Source: Metarhizium brunneum
Taxonomy: Eukaryota; Ascomycota; Sordariomycetes; Hypocreales; Clavicipitaceae
Length of the DNA: 64,000 nucleotides
NCBI RefSeq assembly: GCF_013426205.1
Contig: NC_089424.1
Coordinates: 2,542,001 to 2,606,000 of the forward strand
Reading direction: 5' to 3'
The notes under the pieces are model-generated. The model did no database searches. It worked only from the letters and a program-made list of their open reading frames with translations, and had not been told where the DNA came from. The position numbers and the translations under genes are program-made. Within the stretch, counting starts at the first letter, position 1. The number at the start of each line of letters is the position of its first letter. Of the stretch, positions 58,276 through 64,000 are shown in pieces.

Positions 58276-58985
58276 TCATGATTGCCTCGTCTCGTCTTCC
58301 CTAGTGCTCCGTGACAGCAGGGCCTTCTCGGCCAGTGCTGAGTCCACGGGGTCCTCTACTGGTCCTTGCAGCGACGCAATATACACCCTAAAGATGAAGA
58401 GTCAGTCACAACCCATTCCCCAAAAGAGCCCCTTATCCTCCCAAAACATAAAGAGGCCAACAGGGGTGAAAGATGAAGGGGGAACAAAAACGGAATCTGG
58501 ATAAAAACTCACCGTCTGAGATATGAGCACGCAACAGCCAGAACCAAGGAAAAGGCCAGAATAAACACTGCCAGCCGATTCCTAAAGCCCAGCAGCGAAA
58601 TCCTGTGCCGGTGACGGCTATGGCGGCCGAGCCCCTTTCCTTTCCCTTTTCCCCTGCCACTACCAATGCCAGAGCCCACAACGAAGGGGGATGCTTTCTT
58701 GCCGTACGCAATAGTCATGACCTCGCCGCTGCCGTCTGCCACAGACCCGCGGAACGACTCGCTCAAGAAGCCCTGCACGTCCGAGGCGGCGTCGGCGGCA
58801 TACCGGGTGATTTTGGTAATCATTGTGTTTGTGAAGCGGCTGGTGTGTGCTTGCACGACTTGCACGCGGACCACGTCCCTGCGCTCCATGAGGTTATCGT
58901 CGTCGGCCATGACGGGGCCCTGATGCCACGCCGGGGCGGCGCAGGCCGCGGCTGTGAGGGAGGCGAGGATGAGCGAGAAGCGCAT
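58276..58985 (-). CDS. Small secretory-pathway protein with C-terminal membrane span
   Basis: Exons are 58985-58513 and 58387-58276; the intron is 58388-58512 (125 nt, GTGAGT..TCTTTAG). The protein is 194 aa. The signal peptide is MRFSLILASLTAAACAAPA. The luminal or extracellular part has no cysteines after the signal region and includes ADAASDVQGFLSESFRGSV. It is followed by a Gly/Lys/Arg/His-rich stretch (GRGKGKGKGLGRHSRHRHR) and one hydrophobic helix, LAVFILAFSLVLAVACSYL. A short charged tail encoded mostly by exon 2 follows (PVEDPVDSALAEKALLSRS). The second exon keeps the frame and has good codon use, which supports the model. I do not recognise a family. It may be a type I membrane protein of the endomembrane system. 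Confidence 0.65.
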
Positions 58986-61900
58986 TTTCTTGATGCTGCG
59001 AGTTTTTGGTGGTGGTGGTTTGATGGACGCGGATCGAGGTCTTGTTCACTGTTTCATGCACGCACGCGGCAGAGCAGCGATGACGGGTGACCCGGTATCA
59101 GCCGTATTCGCGTTCACGGCGTCTGAGGGTGTTTTATAAAAATTAAAGAAATAGATGTTGTTGCAAAGAGGTGATGATGTGCGTTGGTCTTGGACGAGAG
59201 CCGTTTTGGGGCCGTTTGTAAGTGAGTGAGTGCGTGGATGCCAAGAGTTAGGTAGTCAGTCAGACGGCTGGGTTTTCTCGACGGCGGAAAATCAAGTCTT
59301 TTTCCAAATCGTCTTGTTGGTGGTTTAGAATCAAATAAAATAAAATGTATATACTTAGTGCAGCACTATGCGTGTCAGTTTGGGGGAACGAGATTCAGAG
59401 AGAGGGCACGACTGCACGGGAGAGGCATTCGAGAGACGGGCTGGTCGAGATATAAGGCTGGACGGGGGGAGGGAGGGACTGGGAGGTGGGAAGCGGGCGG
59501 GGGGGTGCAAGACACACAGAGGAACCAGACAGAAGAGCAGGTATGTAATATTGTATGTCAGGCCTGGTGTCCAGTATCATGGCCGGCGTGTGTGAGAGGC
59601 TTGAGCACGAGCACCAGCTTGAGCGTGGGCATAGGCATGGGTCGGCCAGTGCCTCAGTGGGCGTCGAGAAGCGGAGGCGGAGCTGCAGGGACGCAGGCCT
59701 GACAGGGCCAGACCAGGGCCATGACCATGACGGGCAAATGGGCCATGGCAAGACGGAACATTGAACGGAGTGCAGAGGACGTGGTGGTGATGCAAAACAG
59801 CACTCATCAGCTGCACTGTGCACTTGGAGCCAACGGGTCAACAGGTGTGCCATTCAAATTGATCTTGAGCCTGGGAGCCTGGGAGCCCGGCTACGCGGTG
59901 CCGAGAACCAGCTCGGCGTCTTGTTTTTCCCTCCTTCCCCCTCCACCAACAAACACACTTACGGTAAGTACCAAGTACGGAGTACGTGCTCCCACCAACA
60001 ACTCGGTCCATCTCTCCACAGCCAGCCATAGCAGATAACAGGAATAAGCCCAGATCAAGCACCAAGCAACAAGCAACAAGCAAAAAAAAAGCCTTGCCGG
60101 CGCCATGGGTTCCCGCCCACCCCCCGGCACGCTTCGCCTCTGAGAATGGTATCATAGGCTGATGGGAAACAGCCACGGCTTCGACCATGTGGATGTGGAA
60201 AATGGGGTCCCGGTCAATCAAAGAGTCTGGCGACGGCGCAACGGTGCCGGCCAAAAAGACTAAAGACGGGCGACTAGGGCGAAGCTCTACGCCATTAATC
60301 TAATGCAAGCTATCAGTTGAAGACGGACGGCATTGACCAAGGAGTCATGACCCCGGCACCAGGTCCGCCATGAATGGCTCGACATGTCGCCCGACGACAG
60401 TGTACGCCAGAGGCGAGTGGTTCTATGTATTTTGTTTTCTTTCGTTTTTACGACACGGCTCGAACAACGGGTGGACTCGTTTGAGGCAATGCCCTTGATA
60501 AAAACATCGTGGCCTCATATTGTCGGACTCTACCCACCGCGCAAACAAGATTATGGCCCAGGGTCAGTCCATCAGCCCAGCCGCAATTGACCAGCAAGCG
60601 TCGATCGCATCTCTTTTCCCGTCACCTTTGGAACAAGAGTACATAAGCATGACATGCATGGTGCGCTCTCTGTACAGCGCACCAAGCACCACGATCCTGT
60701 TGTACTCCGTATCGTCAGCAAATATCAATCAATCCCCAACCAACATGAATAGACGTAATAGTTGACTGACAGCCAGGCAAACCGCCAATCGCGAGACGGC
60801 AGGGTGAAACAGCGTCTGGACCATGGCCGACTCTCTCTCTCTCTCAAGTCCCCTGCCCTGCCACGCTCCTCTCGTGATAGTGGGCCGCCGCCATGAAGAA
60901 AGCTTGGTGTCGCTCCGGTGGCATTTCCTCGCCCAAGGACGACTCGGGTGCTCGTTTGGGCCAGCTGGGCCAGCTATTGCCGCGGCGAGAAGGAGTGACG
61001 GGCTATAAAGAAATCTGGGGGCCTGGCGAGATGCCTGGAATGGAATCGTGACGCCGCCCCCCCGTCCGCATCCAACGCTACTCCGCGCCCATAGAGACTT
61101 CTCCTCGGACGATAGCCGAAGCTGGGCTGAACGCCTCTTGTCGCAACTTTGCTCTCACCGTCGTGGTTGAAGCCTATCATGCTGGGGCGCATCTCCCATC
61201 CGTGCCCTTTTGTAGCACCACACGCCTACGCAAGTTCTGACGAGGCCTGGGCCCTTGTGGGAGACGGCATAGACCAACCATGGATCAGCATCGTGACCCA
61301 AGGAGCATCCGACGCGCGGGCTTGCAGCCCTTTTTCCATGTATGCACATGGGCCGACGTAACTTGAACTATTTGTTATTACTTTTATTTTTTAAATACTA
61401 CTACATGCGCTGGGACAAGGTTAACTAAGCTTATTTATTCTGCCCGGGCGGCCGAACTATTCCTCCACCGATGCATCAATAACGATGCCCATCTGCGGGA
61501 TGGCGGTGGGAAATCTTCAAGGCATACATCAGAGGCGCTCACGCACCCCGCGTCTCTGGATGTGCACATTAACGACTTGATGAGCGAGTAGGTAATAAGT
61601 GACCATTGGCTCGACAATGACGCCCTATCCCCAGACCACCATGAACGGTGGCGCTTTATGCGCTGGTAAAATCCAATCACCTCATTTTCGCAAATGTGCA
61701 GATCATTTACAACAGACCGCGGATTGTATCCCACTCAGTCAACTTGCAATGAGCCTGAAAGATTGATCAATGCGGATAAAGCGACACGCAACGTCAAACC
61801 TCCTGCTTGGCGTGTATTGAAAACGTGCTGCGGGACACGTCTGGTAAACATAAAACCCTAAAGCGCACCAAATTGGGAGGCAAGGAATCTTGAAACGAGG

Positions 61901-63772
61901 GGCGAGGTTGTCCGCCCATGCTCTCCGTCCGGTCATTGTCGCACGACGAAGCAAAACGGCGATGACGGCGACTTGAAATAGATTGTTGCGAGCTTGAAAA
62001 GGCAGGATTGCCTCTGGCTCCTTGTGGCGCTCGCATGGTGAAGACGCTTTTTATCACTGCAACTAGATGTGCCGCTCATCCATCACCTGCTCGCCAGATG
62101 GCAAGATTAGTACTTTACGTAGTACATACATGTCCATCCCGTGTCACTCCTACCAGCGTGTCAATGGGCCAGTCTTCTGCCGACTTTACCTGCGTTTACA
62201 TTGCCTACGGCGAATCGGTGGTTTTCAGGAGCTGTACACACGTACAATGCAACAGTATCACGCTTTCACTTCGTCCGTTGTGTTGGATATTGACACACCG
62301 TCTTTGAACCATGCATCAGATCAAAAAGGGTGCTCGAAACATGGAGGGGATGCTTGTTAAGCTGTGCCTAAAAATCAGCCTTCAAGGGCTGGAGCTCCTC
62401 TCAAGTCAAGCGACGAAAGCAGACGCTTCTATTTATGGGATCAAATCGCTCACACGCATTCCACTTCCACTTCATGCAGCAACTGAAACATGACTTTATA
62501 GGAAACACCCTCACGCGATCTCTCTATTCCCGCAGAATCAATTAAAATCGTGGAATTTATCCAAATGTAACACGATCCGTCGCAAGGATCCCGTCCAGAC
62601 AATGTCGCGAGTCGCCACCCTGTGCGCCGCGAAATACTTCGAGAAACAACCGACACCCTTTACCTACCCATTGCCATCCTCCGCGAGCGAAAAGTCCCTC
62701 CCTCCGCATCCCAGGAACAGGGATCCTCGCAAGCCAAGTCTGCACATCGAAATACCAAGACCGAGCCCGGCCCTGTGACTGGCCCAGACAAAACTTGGCT
62801 TTTTTTGCGTGATCCCTGAAGGGGCGAGAGTGCTCGGGATGCTCCGTTGCAAATACAATCCTTGTACACTTTGAATTCCAAAAAACGCCCCCGGGGCCAA
62901 ACGGCTGACACTTTTACAAAAAAAACCCACCATAACTATTTTCCCCTAGTAGATTAGGCTTCTCGAAGCAGTGACATACTCATGGGCGGCGAGTGAGAAG
63001 CCAACCCCGAGCCCACGTGTGACGCTTCACAAGCCCGTCTCTTTGCGGCGCGGTGGCTGGCTGGCTACGAAGCGGTTGGCGGGTACAGATAGAGTTATAT
63101 GAAGCTATTGGACTGCTCGGCCATGATTGACTTTTGGGTCACCGAGGTGGGATTTATTGAGTGCCTTGAATGTCGTGATTGTCAATAAACGTGATGCACC
63201 GATGAGACATGGAGCATGAGTCGCATCTCACCTTGATCCTGTTTTATTAAGCAAAGCGGCACTTTGGTTGAGTTTTATGCCATGCTAGATATGTGGAAGG
63301 CAGGCAAGAACTAAGGAGCGTAGCTTCCTGCTTTGCTTTTTTAATAAGAGTCCCTGACTATCACGCCACCACAATCACAAGCCTTGTATAGTTTAAACTT
63401 GATCTATAATTGGTCTAGATGACCTTACATTACTGTTATTGGCTTGAATTTCAAGGCCGGTACGTAGCTTTGTGGATCATCATGATCCTGCTGTTGTAGC
63501 GTTGAAGCACCTTCCAAGGCCACGTAGCAGCTTCAACAGCTTCAACAGCGCCGCAGGCGGAGGGCCCTCGGAGCTGGAGGGGAAAATGAAAAAAAGCTTC
63601 AACAGGCCCGAATTCAGCAACCTCAAAATGGTCAAATTCAGCAGCCCTAAAAGCCTCAAATTTTGACCCCCCCCCGGCTTGCCGCTTTGCTTACACTCAT
63701 GACAAGGGCACGTTGTCATCAGACCGAGTTACGATCCTGACTCGGATTTCACTGATGTCGAATTTGACCGTC
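58986..63772. other. Gene-poor stretch of 4.8 kb, no supported gene
   Basis: Frames up to 152 codons exist at 59.4-60.3 kb, but they lie in GC-rich overlapping positions on both strands and show no domain. Features noted: a CT microsatellite at about 60832-60846, TACGGAGTA motifs near 59975 and 60703, and an A8 run near 60084. AT-richer sequence leads to the element at the end. The first 300 bases should include the promoter of the small membrane protein. Confidence 0.55.
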
Positions 63773-64000
63773 AATTGCTCGGCGGGCTCACTCTTTTTGC
63801 TAGGTGCGCTCACCCCCTTAATAGGTAAATACGTATTAAGCTTAAACTCTTCTGAATATATTTTTTAGAGATAATTTATAGCAAAATATATTTACCTACC
63901 ACAAAATATATAATAATATACTATAATATATAGCCTAATATTTAAGTACCTGGTGGTACGTGAGCGCACCTAGCAAAAAGAGTGAGCCCGCCGAGAAATT
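63773..64000. mobile_element. MITE-like element with 41-bp terminal inverted repeats
   Basis: The left repeat 63773-63813 (AATTGCTCGGCGGGCTCACT...) and the right repeat 63960-64000 are reverse complements over 41 bp with one mismatch; the inner 36 bp (63778-63813 and 63960-63995) are perfect. The 146 bp between them are AT-rich and non-coding. No transposase is present, so it would be mobilised in trans by a DNA transposon. The right repeat ends exactly at the window edge, so the target-site duplication and superfamily cannot be determined. A 22-bp match to the outer repeat occurs at 18469-18490. Confidence 0.85.

Noticed and set aside
59395..60254. Overlapping frames of 138-152 codons
   Set aside because: Located in GC-rich DNA with frames open on both strands; no domain and no signal of splicing.

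Overview
The window is nuclear DNA from a filamentous ascomycete, most probably a sordariomycete of the Hypocreales. The reasons are: short introns (about 50-130 nt) with GT/AG ends and CTAAC/CTGAC branch sites; GC-rich third codon positions in the genes; many small housekeeping genes arranged in divergent or convergent pairs; CFEM, thaumatin-like and 2EXR families; and the TACGGAGTA/TACTCCGTA motif scattered between genes. The order-level placement is inference.

Layout. 1-890: 3' end of a phosphoinositide-specific phospholipase C. 891-14133: about 13 kb with only one supported gene, a small two-exon cysteine-motif protein (10048-10359). 14134-15246: a LYC1-like GNAT acetyltransferase whose frame is interrupted by one TAG where a Trp codon is expected. 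16257-26240: signal peptide peptidase (-), Sgf11-like SAGA zinc-finger protein (-), a Naa50-like GNAT with an N-terminal PIP box (+), and a hexokinase with a C-terminal membrane tail (-). 26241-32481: long gene-poor stretch. 32482-35020: Hsp70-like (HSPA12-type) ATPase with a Pro/Gly-rich N-terminus. 36445-48021: thaumatin-like GPI protein (+), small ankyrin protein (-) divergent from RNA polymerase III subunit C11 (+), Mediator subunit 31 (-) divergent from a calcineurin-like phosphoesterase (+), CFEM GPI protein (-), and GPI2 of GPI anchor synthesis (-). 48022-54052: an AT-rich, repeat-rich island with an intron-containing tRNA-Ala(CGC)-like gene, a decayed relative of it, a hairpin and a 15-bp minisatellite. 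54053-58985: 2EXR protein, alpha/beta hydrolase and a small secreted/membrane protein, all on the minus strand. 58986-63772: no gene seen. 63773-64000: a MITE-like element with near-perfect 41-bp terminal inverted repeats.

Functional links are loose, as usual in fungi. RPC11, MED31 and Sgf11 are transcription machinery. GPI2 makes the anchor precursor that the CFEM and thaumatin-like proteins appear to receive. The two divergent pairs 38.1-39.7 kb and 40.0-41.9 kb share short promoters of about 0.4 kb. No operons, CRISPR arrays or biosynthetic cluster are present. The strongest lead for something unusual is the single UAG in the LYC1-like gene. It lies in a predicted 7-nt hairpin loop in the UAG context preferred by sordariomycete A-to-I mRNA editing.
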